DNA of 64,000 bases from Alphaproteobacteria bacterium (GCA_017307375.1 JAFKFH010000003.1:1-64000); one strand, 5' to 3'; shown: positions 17,314 to 26,550, counted from the first letter of the stretch. Made by a program: numbers and translations. Notes: generated by a model from the letters alone, not told the origin.

Positions 17314-18927
17314 ATGCCCGATTTCAGCTACCAGGACCTGTTCCCGCAGGGAGCCGACACCACGCCCTATCGCAAGCTGACGGCCGAAGGCGTCGAGACG
17401 ATCGAGGCGGGCGGGCGCAGGATCCTGAAGGTCGCGCCCGAGGCGCTGTCGACGCTTGCCTTCAACGCGATGCGCGACATCGCGCATCTGTTCCGGCCCG
17501 GCCATCTGGCGCAGCTCGCAAAGATCCTCGCCGACGACACCGCCAGTCCGAACGACCATTTCGTCGCCCGCGAGATGCTGAAGAACGCCAATGTCTCGGC
17601 CGGGATGATCCTGCCGTCCTGCCAGGATACCGGCACGGCGATCGTCGTCGGCAAGCGTGGGCAGAACGTCTGGACCGACGGCCGGGACGAGGCGGCGCTG
17701 AGCCACGGCGTCTACCGCACCTATACCGAGACCAACCTGCGCTATTCGCAGATGGCACCGCTGTCGATGTTCCAGGAAAAGAACACCGGCACCAACCTGC
17801 CGGCCCAGATCGACCTGTTCGCCACCGACGGCGATGCCTACAAGTTCCTGTTCATGGCCAAGGGCGGCGGGTCGGCCAACAAGACCTTCCTGTTTCAGGG
17901 CACGCCGGCGCTGCTGCGCGGCGAGGCGCTGCTGAAATTCCTCGACGAGAAGATCAAGACCCTCGGCACCGCCGCCTGCCCGCCCTATCATCTGGCGATC
18001 GTCATCGGCGGCCTGTCGGCAGAACAGAACCTCAAGACCGTCAAGCTCGCCTCCGCGCGCTACTACGACAGCCTCCCGACCGAAGGCTCGGCCGGCGGCC
18101 AAGCCTTCCGCGACGTCGAGTTCGAGCAGCAGGTGCTGGCCCTGACCCAGGCCTCGGGCATCGGCGCCCAGTTCGGCGGCAAGTATTTCTGCCACGACGT
18201 CCGCGTCATCCGCCTGCCGCGCCACGGCGCCTCGCTGCCGGTGGGCATCGGCGTCTCCTGTTCGGCCGACCGCCAGGTGCTGGGCAAGATCACCCATGAG
18301 GGTGTCTTCCTCGAACAGCTCGAGACCGATCCGGCCAAGTACCTGCCCGAGGTCACCGACGCGCATCTGGCCGACGACGTCGTCGCCGTCGACCTGAGCC
18401 GGCCCATGAGCGAGATCCGGGCGCTGTTGTCGCAATATCCGATCAAGACGCGGCTGAAGCTGACCGGCACGCTGATCGTCGCCCGCGACCTCGCGCACCA
18501 GAAACTGGCCGAGCGCCTCGACCGCGGCGAAGGCCTGCCCGACTACGTCAAGAATCACCCGATCTACTACGCCGGCCCGGCCAAGACGCCGGAAGGCTAC
18601 GCCTCCGGCTCGTTCGGCCCGACCACGGCCGGCCGCATGGATTCCTTCGTCGACATGTTCCAGAAGCACGGCGGATCGATGGTGATGCTGGCCAAGGGCA
18701 ACCGCTCGAAGGCGGTGACCGAGGCCTGCAAGACCCATGGCGGCTTCTATCTCGGCTCGATCGGCGGCCCGGCCGCGATCCTCGCCCAGAACTGCATCAG
18801 GAAGGTCGAGGTGCTGGAGTATCCTGAACTCGGCATGGAAGCGATCTGGAAGGTCGAGGTCGAGGATTTCCCCGCATTCATCATCGTCGACGACAAGGGC
18901 AACGATTTCTTTGCCAATCTGGCCTGA
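17314..18927 (+). CDS. fumA: Fumarate hydratase class I (4Fe-4S, oxygen-sensitive)
   Basis: An approximately 537-residue TCA-cycle enzyme interconverting fumarate and malate. The N-terminal alpha domain contains [18 protein letters not shown] with a cluster cysteine and [13 protein letters not shown]. Further cysteines lie in [17 protein letters not shown] and near [18 protein letters not shown]. The C-terminal beta domain has [16 protein letters not shown] and [17 protein letters not shown]. The ATG at 17314 is chosen because AAGGGA lies 6 bases upstream; a TTG two codons earlier is less likely. A strong hairpin follows the stop. Confidence 0.93.
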   Translation: MPDFSYQDLFPQGADTTPYRKLTAEGVETIEAGGRRILKVAPEALSTLAFNAMRDIAHLFRPGHLAQLAKILADDTASPNDHFVAREMLKNANVSAGMILPSCQDTGTAIVVGKRGQNVWTDGRDEAALSHGVYRTYTETNLRYSQMAPLSMFQEKNTGTNLPAQIDLFATDGDAYKFLFMAKGGGSANKTFLFQGTPALLRGEALLKFLDEKIKTLGTAACPPYHLAIVIGGLSAEQNLKTVKLASARYYDSLPTEGSAGGQAFRDVEFEQQVLALTQASGIGAQFGGKYFCHDVRVIRLPRHGASLPVGIGVSCSADRQVLGKITHEGVFLEQLETDPAKYLPEVTDAHLADDVVAVDLSRPMSEIRALLSQYPIKTRLKLTGTLIVARDLAHQKLAERLDRGEGLPDYVKNHPIYYAGPAKTPEGYASGSFGPTTAGRMDSFVDMFQKHGGSMVMLAKGNRSKAVTEACKTHGGFYLGSIGGPAAILAQNCIRKVEVLEYPELGMEAIWKVEVEDFPAFIIVDDKGNDFFANLA

Positions 18928-18938
18928 TGATCCGACGG

Positions 18939-18977
18939 TCCGGCCGGCCTGCCTCATGGTCGGGCAGGCCGGCCGGA
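18939..18977 (+). terminator. Hairpin downstream of fumarase
   Basis: A perfect 15-base-pair inverted repeat: TCCGGCCGGCCTGCC at 18939-18953 and its complement at 18963-18977, with a 9-base loop. It starts about 12 bases after the fumarase stop. No T-run follows, so termination may be weak, or the hairpin may protect the mRNA 3' end. Confidence 0.55.
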
Positions 18978-18990
18978 GCGGGGTGGCACA

Positions 18991-19018
18991 TTGACGATCG
19001 CCCAATCGTCGCTAGATA
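18991..19018 (+). promoter_or_regulatory. Candidate promoter of hrcA
   Basis: TTGACG at 18991-18996 and TAGATA at 19013-19018 have a 16-base spacer. The start point would be near 19025, only a few bases before the hrcA ATG at 19029, so the transcript would be nearly leaderless. No CIRCE operator (TTAGCACTC-N9-GAGTGCTAA) is present here. Confidence 0.45.
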
Positions 19019-19028
19019 GTCAGGGGCG

Positions 19029-20063
19029 ATGATCCAAGAGCTGAGCGAGCGCAGCCGGGAGATCTTCCGGCTTATCGTGGAATCCTACTGCGAGACCGGG
19101 ACGCCGGTCGGCTCGCGCTTTCTGTCCAAGCGTCTCGACCACAAGCTGTCGCCGGCCTCGATCCGCAACGTCATGGCGGATCTCGAGGAGGCGGGCCTGA
19201 TCTTTGCCCCGCATACCTCCGCCGGACGCCTGCCGACCGAGATCGGCCTGCGGCTGTTCGTCGACGGCCTGATGGAAGTCGGCAACCTGACCCAGAGCGA
19301 ACGCGACGAGATCGAGGCACGCTGCGCGGCGCGCGGCCGCCCGCTCGACGACATGCTGGGCGAGGCGACGCAGATGCTGTCCGGACTGTCGGGCTGCGCC
19401 GGCCTCGTCTACGCGCCGAAGGGCGATGCGCCGCTGCGCCAGATCGAATTCATCCAGCTTGGCCCCGGCCGCGGCCTCGTGGTGCTGGTCACCGAGACCG
19501 GCGCGGTCGAGAACCGGTTGATCGAACTGCCGTTGGGCGTCTCGCCCTCCGCCCTGGTCGAGGCGGCGAATTTCCTGACCGCGCGGCTGCGCGGCCACTC
19601 GATCGGCGATGCCCGCGGGCTTCTCGCCGCCGACCTCGCCCAGCGCCGGGCCGAGCTGGACGAGCTCTCCGCCAAGGTAGTCGAGGAAGGGCTGGCCGTA
19701 TGGTCGGGCGATTCGGGCCATTCGTCGCTGATCGTGCGCGGCCAGTCGAAGCTGCTGAACGATATTGCCGCGGTCGAGGATCTCGAGCGCATCCGCCTGT
19801 TGTTCCAGGAGCTGGAACAGCGCGAGGACATGCTGCGCCTGGCCGAGCTGGCCGAGGGTGCCGAGGGGGTGCGCATCTTCATCGGTTCGGAGAACAAGCT
19901 GTTCGGCCTGACCGGCTGCTCGCTGGTCGTGGCGCCGTTCCGCAACAGCCAGCAGCGCATCGTCGGGGCGATCGGCGTCATCGGCCCGACCCGGCTGAAC
20001 TATGCCCGCGTCATTCCCATGGTCGACTTCACCGCCCAGGTGGTCGGCCGGCTGACCGGCTGA
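19029..20063 (+). CDS. hrcA: Heat-inducible transcription repressor HrcA
   Basis: A 344-residue repressor that binds CIRCE operators, usually at groESL and sometimes dnaK, and is kept active by GroEL. The N-terminal winged helix has GTPVGSRFLSKRLDHKLSPA and SIRNVMADLEEAGLI, with HTSAGRLPTEIGLRLFVDG. The C-terminal GAF-like domain ends with FIGSENKLFGLTGCSLV and IGVIGPTRLNYARVIPMVDF. No CIRCE element is visible in this window, so its targets lie elsewhere. Downstream are a pentapeptide-repeat gene and grpE. Confidence 0.95.
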   Translation: MIQELSERSREIFRLIVESYCETGTPVGSRFLSKRLDHKLSPASIRNVMADLEEAGLIFAPHTSAGRLPTEIGLRLFVDGLMEVGNLTQSERDEIEARCAARGRPLDDMLGEATQMLSGLSGCAGLVYAPKGDAPLRQIEFIQLGPGRGLVVLVTETGAVENRLIELPLGVSPSALVEAANFLTARLRGHSIGDARGLLAADLAQRRAELDELSAKVVEEGLAVWSGDSGHSSLIVRGQSKLLNDIAAVEDLERIRLLFQELEQREDMLRLAELAEGAEGVRIFIGSENKLFGLTGCSLVVAPFRNSQQRIVGAIGVIGPTRLNYARVIPMVDFTAQVVGRLTG

Positions 20064-20069
20064 TCCGAG

Positions 20070-21422
20070 ATGGCCGAGGGGCGGACGCCGGAAGAGCCAA
20101 AATTCGAGCTGAAGAAGATCAGTCAGCAGGAATTGACCCCGATCCTGAAGAGCCACCAGGATTTCGTGCGCGGCAAGATGGGGGGCCGCCGCGCCCAGTT
20201 GGCGCTGCATGACCTGACCCACCTGTCGTTGCGCGACTACGACCTGTCGAACGCCGATTTTTCCGGCGCCGACATGCGCAATGCCGATCTGCGCCGCACC
20301 AAGCTCTATGCCGCCACGATGTTCGCGACCGACCTGCGCGAAGCGCGCATGCAAGGCTGCGACCTGACCCGTGCCGACCTCCGCGGCGCCTGTTTCCGCG
20401 GCGCCGACATGTCGGACGCGACGCTGGCCGAAGCCGACCTGCGCGACGGCACGCTGATGCGCCGCGACACCAAGGGCAACCTGGTCTCGGTCCGCTTCGA
20501 GACCTCGGCGGCCAACATGGCCCAGGCCCGGCTGAAGCGGGCCAACCTGGCCGGTGCCAAGATGAACGGGTCGTTCGCGGTCCAGACCGACCTGACCGAC
20601 TGCAACCTGACCAATGTCAAGATGATCCGTACCGACCTGTCCTATGCGGATCTGTCGGGCTCGAACCTGCGCGGCGCCGACCTGACCGAGGCGGTGCTGG
20701 TCGGCACGATCCTGCACGGCGCCATCCTGTCGGGTACCATCCTGACCTCGGCCAACCTGGAGAATGCCGATCTCTGCGGCGCGATGCTCGAGGCCGTCGA
20801 CCTTTCGCGCGTCGATCTCTCGCGCGCCCTGCTGCCGCGCAGCCTCGACCAGCTCGGCGCGACCATCGCCGAGGTCGTGCAAAATCATGCCGAGTGGATC
20901 TTCTCCGGCGGCCAGAAGGGCAAGCGCGCCGAGTTGTCGCGCTACGACATGCAGAAGCAGAACCTGTCGTCGCTGATGCTGTCGGCGGCCGATCTCAGCC
21001 ACAGCCTGCTCGCCGGGGCCGACATGATGGCGATCAACCTGATGATGGCCAACCTGTCGGGCTGCGACCTGCGCGACGTCGCGCTGAACCAGGGCGATCT
21101 GCGCGGCGCCAACCTCAATCGCGCCAACCTGACCGGGGCAAGCCTGGTCGGCATTCGCGCGACGCCGGTGCCGATCACCGGCACGCTGAATGCGTCCTGG
21201 CCGGCCCATTTCGAGGATGCGCGCATGGCCGGCGTCGACCTTTCCGGCGCGGTGCTGCGCAAGGCGCGCATGCCCCGGGTCGATTTCACCCGCGCCCGGT
21301 TGCGCGACGTCGACTTTACCGGGGCGGATCTGCAGGACTGCGTCTTCGATGGCGCCGACCTGCGCGGCGCGACCCTGGAAGGCGCCGACCTGCGCGGGGC
21401 GCGCGGGCTGAAACTCGACTAA
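20070..21422 (+). CDS. Pentapeptide-repeat protein with duplicated cap-plus-helix layout
   Basis: A 450-residue protein built from A(D/N)LxX pentapeptide repeats that form a right-handed quadrilateral beta-helix. There are two repeat blocks, roughly residues 45-270 and 295-445. Each is preceded by a similar helical cap: HQDFVRGKMGGRRAQLALHD near residue 29 and HAEWIFSGGQKGKRAELSRYD near residue 276. The pattern H-x-x-aromatic, then RA-x-L, is shared, which points to an internal duplication. No function can be assigned; some relatives mimic DNA and protect gyrase. It starts 7 bases after hrcA and precedes grpE. Confidence 0.85.
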   Translation: MAEGRTPEEPKFELKKISQQELTPILKSHQDFVRGKMGGRRAQLALHDLTHLSLRDYDLSNADFSGADMRNADLRRTKLYAATMFATDLREARMQGCDLTRADLRGACFRGADMSDATLAEADLRDGTLMRRDTKGNLVSVRFETSAANMAQARLKRANLAGAKMNGSFAVQTDLTDCNLTNVKMIRTDLSYADLSGSNLRGADLTEAVLVGTILHGAILSGTILTSANLENADLCGAMLEAVDLSRVDLSRALLPRSLDQLGATIAEVVQNHAEWIFSGGQKGKRAELSRYDMQKQNLSSLMLSAADLSHSLLAGADMMAINLMMANLSGCDLRDVALNQGDLRGANLNRANLTGASLVGIRATPVPITGTLNASWPAHFEDARMAGVDLSGAVLRKARMPRVDFTRARLRDVDFTGADLQDCVFDGADLRGATLEGADLRGARGLKLD

Positions 21423-21544
21423 GCGGCGGCGATGGCGGGGGCTGGCGCGGCGCGGTGGCGCGGATGCCCGGCAGGGCGTCCGATCACCGGTGCCGGAACC
21501 TCGCCCCGGGTTGAACCGCCTGAAATCGCGGCAGAAAACCTCTT

Positions 21545-21566
21545 CCGCCCCCTTTTTTCCGGGCGG
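21545..21566 (+). promoter_or_regulatory. Hairpin in the grpE leader
   Basis: CCGCCC at 21545-21550 pairs with GGGCGG at 21561-21566 across a loop holding a T-run. It lies 22 bases before the grpE start, next to the purine-rich GGGAGAG. It could modulate grpE translation, or it could be incidental in GC-rich sequence. No CIRCE or clear sigma-32 element is visible. Confidence 0.25.
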
Positions 21567-21588
21567 GAGAGTCGCTAAATATGCGGCC

Positions 21589-22215
21589 ATGACCGACAGC
21601 ACCAATGCCCATGACGCGGCCGCGCCGCAACCCGAACAGAATCCCGCGTCCGCCGCGCCGGCCAACGATGCCGCCGGGACGCCCGACCCGATCGCCGCCG
21701 CCCAGGCCCTTGCCGAGCGCCTTGCCGCCGCCGAGGCCGAGATCGCCGAGCTGAAGGACCGCGCGCTGCGCGCCGCGGCCGAGGTCGAGAACACCCGCCG
21801 CCGGCTGGAGCGCGACAAGGACGAAGCCGTCAAGAATGCCGCCGGCCGATTCGCCCGCGACATCATTCCGGTGGCCGAGAACCTGACGCGCGCCCTGACC
21901 TCGGTGCCGGCCGATGCCGAGTTGCCGGAGCCGGTGAAGAACCTGCTGACCGGCGTCGAAATGACCGAGCGCGAGCTGCTGAACGTGTTCGAGCGTCACG
22001 GCATCAAGCGGATCGACCCGCGCGGCGCCCGCTTCGACCCGAACCTGCACAATGCGATGTTCGAGGTCGAGGATCCGTCGCAGCCGGCCGGTACCGTCGT
22101 TCACATGGTCTCGTTCGGCTACACCATTGCCGGCCGCCTGCTGAAGGCCGCCGAGGTCGGTGTCTCCAAGGGCGGCCCGCGTCCCGAGGCCGTGGGCGTC
22201 GATACCCAGGCCTGA
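21589..22215 (+). CDS. grpE: GrpE nucleotide exchange factor of DnaK
   Basis: A 208-residue cochaperone that promotes ADP release from DnaK. It has a flexible acidic N-terminus, a long dimeric coiled coil (LAAAEAEIAELKDRALRAAA, then EVENTRRRLERDKDEA) and the four-helix bundle. The C-terminal beta domain has FDPNLHNAMFEVED, GTVVHMVSFGYTIAGRLLKA and the ending VGVSKGGP. The start at 21589 gives normal length. An in-frame extension upstream to 21490 lacks family similarity. Confidence 0.95.
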   Translation: MTDSTNAHDAAAPQPEQNPASAAPANDAAGTPDPIAAAQALAERLAAAEAEIAELKDRALRAAAEVENTRRRLERDKDEAVKNAAGRFARDIIPVAENLTRALTSVPADAELPEPVKNLLTGVEMTERELLNVFERHGIKRIDPRGARFDPNLHNAMFEVEDPSQPAGTVVHMVSFGYTIAGRLLKAAEVGVSKGGPRPEAVGVDTQA

Positions 22216-22284
22216 CCGCTTACGGCGCATTAAGGCGGCGGCCGTCGTTGTCATGATGCGCCGCCCTCCTTTATGGTGCCGGGC

Positions 22285-23040
22285 ATGAGCGCTGCCACCG
22301 AAACCAGTCACCGCGGCCTGATCCTCGTCGCCGAAGACGACCCGACCAGCCGCAAGATGGTCAGCCGCCTGTTGCAGTCGGCCGGTTTCGCCGTCGTGCC
22401 GGCCGAGGACGGCGGCGCGGCGGTTGCCCGCTTTGCCGACCAGTCGGTCGATCTGGTGCTGATGGACCGCTACATGCCCGAGGTGGACGGTCTGGCCGCC
22501 ACCCGCACGATCCGGGCCAGCCGGCGCGGGGAGACCGTCCCGATCATCGGGCTGACCGGCGATACCGAGCCCGAGGACATCACGGCCTGCGAGGAAGCGG
22601 GCATGGACCTCGTCCTGGGCAAACCCGTCGACCTCGACGAACTCCTGGCCGTGATCGAGACGGCGCTGGCCGGCACGCCCGAGGTCACCACACCGCGCGC
22701 GCGCGTTGCCGGCGACGAGACCGAGCCCGATTTCGACCCGGCCGTGATGGCAGCGCTGATGGCGAGATTCGGCCGCAACGGTCTTGCCGAGTTGATCGGC
22801 GCCGCCCACGAGAGCATGGCGATCGCGGCCGCCGCAATCGCCTCGGGCGACGCGGCGCGTCTTGCCCGTGCCGGCCATTCGCTGAAAAGCGCCGCCTCGC
22901 AGCTCGGTCTCAATGCCCTGTCGCGTGCCTGTCGCGCGGTCGAGGCGGCGAAGGGCGATCCGGCACTCGGCTCAGACCTGCAGGCCGCCCTGGCTGAAGC
23001 GCGCGCGACGATCGCGCTGAACCGGCCGGATCTCGCATGA
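22285..23040 (+). CDS. Response regulator with C-terminal HPt domain
   Basis: A roughly 251-residue protein. The receiver domain (LILVAEDDPTSRKMVSRLL) has its phosphoacceptor Asp in LVLMDRYMPEVDG and its lysine in VLGKPVDLDEL. A histidine phosphotransfer domain follows, with the active histidine in RAGHSLKSAASQLGLNAL. The layout suits a relay protein passing phosphate between a hybrid kinase and another regulator. No kinase is adjacent. The start could be 22285 or 22273. Its stop overlaps the first copy of a 17-base tandem repeat, and the CheY-like gene follows. Confidence 0.85.
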   Translation: MSAATETSHRGLILVAEDDPTSRKMVSRLLQSAGFAVVPAEDGGAAVARFADQSVDLVLMDRYMPEVDGLAATRTIRASRRGETVPIIGLTGDTEPEDITACEEAGMDLVLGKPVDLDELLAVIETALAGTPEVTTPRARVAGDETEPDFDPAVMAALMARFGRNGLAELIGAAHESMAIAAAAIASGDAARLARAGHSLKSAASQLGLNALSRACRAVEAAKGDPALGSDLQAALAEARATIALNRPDLA

Positions 23041-23079
23041 TCGGCCTGTCCACATGATCGGCCTGTCCACATGATCGGC
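23037..23079 (+). repeat. 17-base tandem repeat carrying start codons
   Basis: ATGATCGGCCTGTCCAC occurs at 23037-23053 and 23054-23070, and a third partial copy, ATGATCGGC, begins at 23071. The first copy overlaps the TGA stop of the upstream gene; the third provides the start of the next. Translation from either of the first two ATGs gives only M-I-G-L-S-T before a stop. A recent duplication seems to have pushed an originally overlapping start 34 bases downstream. Confidence 0.75.
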
Positions 23080-23517
23080 ATGCCGTCCTCGCGCAGCCGG
23101 CCGGCCCATACCCTGATCAATTTCGCCGAGATCAGGGTACTGATGGCCGAGGACGAGCCGTTTTCGCGCAAGCTGCAGCTGCAGGCACTGGGCGAACTGG
23201 GGATGAACCAGTTCATCATCGCCCAGAACGGCCGCGAGGCGATCGAACACCTGCAGAGCCCGCTGGTCTTCGACCTGATCGTCTCGGACTGGAACATGCC
23301 CGAGGCGACCGGCATGGAAGTGCTGCGCGCGGCCCGGCGGCTGCGGCCGCGGGCCACCTTCGTGATGCTGACCGCCCGTACCGACGCCGAGGCCGTACAT
23401 GCCGCGCTGGCGGCACGCGTCGACGGCTATGTCGCCAAGCCGTTCTCGGTGCCGCAGCTGCGCCTGCGGCTGATCACCGCCATCCGCAACGCGGAGAAAC
23501 GCAATGGCCATGGCTGA
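23071..23517 (+). CDS. CheY-like single-domain response regulator
   Basis: A 148-residue receiver-only protein. Its features are [20 protein letters not shown] (acidic pocket), the phosphoacceptor Asp in [17 protein letters not shown], the switch Thr in [13 protein letters not shown] and the lysine in [11 protein letters not shown]. There is no output domain, so it should act by protein contact. It may pair with the receiver-HPt protein encoded just upstream. The end overlaps the ubiE start by 14 bases. ATG at 23080 is an alternative start. Confidence 0.85.
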   Translation: MIGMPSSRSRPAHTLINFAEIRVLMAEDEPFSRKLQLQALGELGMNQFIIAQNGREAIEHLQSPLVFDLIVSDWNMPEATGMEVLRAARRLRPRATFVMLTARTDAEAVHAALAARVDGYVAKPFSVPQLRLRLITAIRNAEKRNGHG

Positions 23518-24265
23518 CCGCCAACACGATTCCACCGCCTCGTTCGGCATGCGCGACGTGCCGCGCGACGAGAAAGCCCGGCTGGTCCGCGGCGTGTTCG
23601 ACAGCGTGGCCAAGCGCTACGACATCATGAACGACCTGATGTCGGGCGGCGTGCATCGCCTGTGGAAGGATGATTTCGTCGCCTCGCTGCGGCCCCGGCC
23701 AGACTGGCGCGTGCTTGACGTGGCCGGCGGCACGGGCGACATCGCGTTCCGCATGCTCGATGCCGCCCCGGGCATCGGCGTCACCGTCCTCGACATCAAC
23801 GAGAACATGCTGTCGGTCGGCCGCGACCGCGCCGTGGACCAGGGCCGCTTCGACGGATTGCAGTGGGTCGTCGGCGATGCCGAGAAGCTGCCGATCGAAT
23901 CGTCGAGCCTCGATGCCTATACGATCGCCTTCGGCATCCGCAACGTCACCGACATTCCGGCCGCGCTGGCCGAGGCGCGCCGGGTGCTGCGGCCGGGTGG
24001 CCGCTTCATGTGTCTCGAATTCTCGACCGTCGAATTGCCAATCCTCGACCGGCTCTACGATCGCTGGTCGTTCACCGCGCTGCCATGGCTAGGCGCCAAG
24101 GTCGCCGGGGACGCCGAGGCCTACCAGTATCTCGCCGAAAGCATCCGCCGTTTCCCCGACCAGCGCCGTTTCGCGGCGATGATCGAGGCCGCCGGCCTGT
24201 CCCGGGTCACGTGGCGCAACCTCACCGGGGGCATCGCCGCCGTTCACGGCGCCTGGCGCATCTGA
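23504..24265 (+). CDS. ubiE: Ubiquinone/menaquinone C-methyltransferase UbiE
   Basis: A 253-residue SAM-dependent enzyme that adds the C-methyl group in ubiquinone (and menaquinone) synthesis. Family signatures: [21 protein letters not shown], the SAM-binding loop [16 protein letters not shown], then [20 protein letters not shown] and [10 protein letters not shown]. The C-terminus reads [20 protein letters not shown]. It overlaps the preceding response regulator by 14 bases and is followed 24 bases later by ubiB. Confidence 0.96.
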   Translation: MAMADRQHDSTASFGMRDVPRDEKARLVRGVFDSVAKRYDIMNDLMSGGVHRLWKDDFVASLRPRPDWRVLDVAGGTGDIAFRMLDAAPGIGVTVLDINENMLSVGRDRAVDQGRFDGLQWVVGDAEKLPIESSSLDAYTIAFGIRNVTDIPAALAEARRVLRPGGRFMCLEFSTVELPILDRLYDRWSFTALPWLGAKVAGDAEAYQYLAESIRRFPDQRRFAAMIEAAGLSRVTWRNLTGGIAAVHGAWRI

Positions 24266-24289
24266 GTTCATCGAGTTGAAGGCGCAGTC

Positions 24290-25861
24290 ATGATTCCGGC
24301 CATCCGCCATCTGCGCCGACTGAACGAGATCGCGGCTACCCTCGCCCGGCACGATGCGTTGTTCCTGCTGGACGAACTGCCGCTGCCGCCGGCGGTGCTG
24401 ATGGCGTGGCGGGCCTATGCCGCCCTGCCGCGCCGCCCGGAAAGCGTCGGCCACCCGCCGGGGGTGCGCCTGGCCAATGCCTGCATGGCGCTCGGCCCGA
24501 CCTTCATCAAGCTCGGCCAGCTGCTGTCAGTGCGACCCGATGTTGTCGGCACCGAGGTTGCCGCGGCGCTCGGCCGGCTGCGCGACCGGCTGCCGCCGTT
24601 CCCGTTTGCGGACGCGCAGCTGCTGATCGAAGCGGAGCTGGGCCAGCCGCTCGATGCGCTGTTCCTGTCGGTCGACCGCCAGCCGGTCGCCGCCGCATCG
24701 ATCGCCCAGGTGCATTTCGCCGTCACCGCCGACGGGCGGCCGGTGGCGATCAAGCTGCTGCGGCCGGGCGTGGAGGCGACGTTCCGGCGCGACCTCGACC
24801 TCTTCGAATGGCTGGCAGGCCTGGCCGAACGGCTGGCGCCGCGGCTGCGCCGGCTGCGGCCGCTGTCGGTCGTCGCCACCTTGCGCGAATCCGTCATGCT
24901 GGAGCTGGACCTGCGGCTCGAAGCCGCGGCCGCGGCGGAACTGGCGGAGAATTTCGCCGCCGATGACGATTTCCGCGTGCCGCTGGTCGACTGGCAGCGC
25001 ACCGCCAAGCGTGTGATGACGATGGAGCGCATCGACGGCCTGCCCGTCGACGACATCGTCGGGCTGGCAGCGGCCGGGCACGACCTGCAGGAATTGTCGG
25101 CCAAGGTGATCCGCGCGTTCCTGAAGCAGGCGATGCAGGATGGCTTCTTCCATGCCGACCTGCATCACGGCAACCTGTTCGTCGACCGGAACGGCCGACT
25201 CGTCGCCGTCGATTTCGGCATCATGGGCCGGCTGGACCGGGCGACGCGGCGCTTCATGGCCGAAATGCTGCACGGCTTTCTCACCGGTGACTACGTCAAG
25301 GTGGCCGAGGTCCATTTCGCCGCCGGCTATGTGCCGCCCGACCGGTCGGTCCCGCTGTTCGCGCAGGCGGCACGGGCCATCGGCGAACCGATTCTCGGCC
25401 GTCCGGTCACGGAAATCTCCGTCGGCCGGCTGCTCGGCCAGCTGTTCGAGGTGACCGAACTGTTCGGAATGCGGACCCAGCCGCATCTGCTGCTGTTGCA
25501 GAAGACGATGGTGACGGTCGAGGGTGTGGCCCGCAGCCTCGATCCCCAGGTCAATTTCTGGGAAGTGTCGCGCCCGGTGGTCGAATCCTGGATGGGCGAC
25601 CTGGTCGGGCCCGGCGCGGTCAAGGAGTGGGTCGGTTACGGCCGCCGCCTGGTTCGCCGCCTGCCGATGCTGGTCGAGCGTCTCGACCAGATCGACCGGC
25701 TGATCGGCGAAAATGGCGGGGTCAGGCTGGACGACGATTCGACCCGGCGGCTGGCCCAGGCCATCGCCGACGCCAACCGGGGTCAGCGCTGGATGGGCTG
25801 GGCAATCGTCGTCCTGCTGATGACCGTCCTGGTGATGACGGTCTACGCATACTGGAGCTGA
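24290..25861 (+). CDS. ubiB: UbiB, atypical kinase-like ubiquinone biosynthesis protein
   Basis: A 523-residue ABC1/ADCK-family protein needed for ubiquinone synthesis. The diagnostic KxGQ motif is seen in FIKLGQLLSVRPDVVG. Other kinase-like motifs are AAASIAQVHFA (the alanine-rich loop), VAIKLLRPGV, FFHADLHHGNLFVD and LVAVDFGIMGRL. A C-terminal membrane anchor reads MGWAIVVLLMTVLVMTVYAY. It lies just after ubiE, forming a small quinone operon, and converges with the regulator gene that ends at 25879. Confidence 0.95.
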   Translation: MIPAIRHLRRLNEIAATLARHDALFLLDELPLPPAVLMAWRAYAALPRRPESVGHPPGVRLANACMALGPTFIKLGQLLSVRPDVVGTEVAAALGRLRDRLPPFPFADAQLLIEAELGQPLDALFLSVDRQPVAAASIAQVHFAVTADGRPVAIKLLRPGVEATFRRDLDLFEWLAGLAERLAPRLRRLRPLSVVATLRESVMLELDLRLEAAAAAELAENFAADDDFRVPLVDWQRTAKRVMTMERIDGLPVDDIVGLAAAGHDLQELSAKVIRAFLKQAMQDGFFHADLHHGNLFVDRNGRLVAVDFGIMGRLDRATRRFMAEMLHGFLTGDYVKVAEVHFAAGYVPPDRSVPLFAQAARAIGEPILGRPVTEISVGRLLGQLFEVTELFGMRTQPHLLLLQKTMVTVEGVARSLDPQVNFWEVSRPVVESWMGDLVGPGAVKEWVGYGRRLVRRLPMLVERLDQIDRLIGENGGVRLDDDSTRRLAQAIADANRGQRWMGWAIVVLLMTVLVMTVYAYWS

Positions 25862-25878
25862 GGCGGCCGCCGGGGCGA

Positions 25879-26550
25879 TCAGGCCTCGACGAGGACGTAG
25901 CCGACGCCGCGAACGGTCTGCAACTGGGCCGTCGACCCGGAATTCGCCAGGCGTCGGCGCAGGCGATGCACCAGCACTTCGAGGCTGTTCGACCCGTGCC
26001 GGGCATTGTCGCCGTAGATGGCCTGGTCCAGCTCGAACTTGCCGATCGGCTCGCCGGCGCGACGCAGCAGCAGTTCCAGCAATTCGCATTCGCGGCGCGA
26101 CAGGACCAGCGGCTGACCGCCGATCCGCAGCGCGCGCAGGCGCGGTTCGAAGACCAGATTGCCGCAGCGCAGCGACTCGCCGCGCACCGCCTGCGCCCGG
26201 CGGGTGACCGCGCGGATGCGGGCGGCCAGTTCGTCGACGTCGATCGGCTTGACCAGATAGTCGTCGGCACCGAGATCGAGGCCGCGGACCTTGTCGGGGA
26301 CCGACAGCCGGCCCGACACGATCAGGATCGGCGTCAGCCCGTCGGCCACACGCACGTTGCGAATGAGATCATCGCCGTCGCCGTCCGGAAGCGTGGGTTC
26401 CACCACGACGGCATCATAGCGGTTGTGGGCCAGCGCCTCTTCGGCGTCGGCGCGGGTGCCGCGACCTTCGGCGGCGAACCCCAGCTTGTTCAGGCCGCTC
26501 AGCATGCTTTCGAGCAGCGGGGCCTTGTCTTCGATCACCAGTACTCGCAT
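25879..26550 (-). CDS. OmpR/PhoB-type response regulator with Glu in place of phosphoacceptor Asp
   Basis: A 223-residue regulator: an N-terminal receiver (MRVLVIEDKAPLLES) and a C-terminal winged helix (LVLSRRECELLELLLRRAGE, then LEVLVHRLRRRL and VRGVGYVLVEA). At the phosphorylation site the sequence is AVVVEPTLPDGDG, so residue 51 is Glu. The acidic pair near the N-terminus, the switch serine (ILIVSGR) and the lysine (DDYLVKP) are kept. Glu may mimic the phosphorylated state. No histidine kinase is nearby. The ATG at 26550 follows AAGGGG; a GTG three codons upstream sits on that site. Confidence 0.88.
   Translation of the reverse strand: MRVLVIEDKAPLLESMLSGLNKLGFAAEGRGTRADAEEALAHNRYDAVVVEPTLPDGDGDDLIRNVRVADGLTPILIVSGRLSVPDKVRGLDLGADDYLVKPIDVDELAARIRAVTRRAQAVRGESLRCGNLVFEPRLRALRIGGQPLVLSRRECELLELLLRRAGEPIGKFELDQAIYGDNARHGSNSLEVLVHRLRRRLANSGSTAQLQTVRGVGYVLVEA

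Noticed and set aside
18978-19028. CIRCE operator expected near hrcA
   Set aside because: Neither TTAGCACTC nor its partner is present here or before grpE.
19020-21866. Minus-strand open frame of 948 codons with repeat-like sequence
   Set aside because: It is the antisense of hrcA, the pentapeptide-repeat gene and the start of grpE. Its apparent repeats are the reflection of the pentapeptide repeats.
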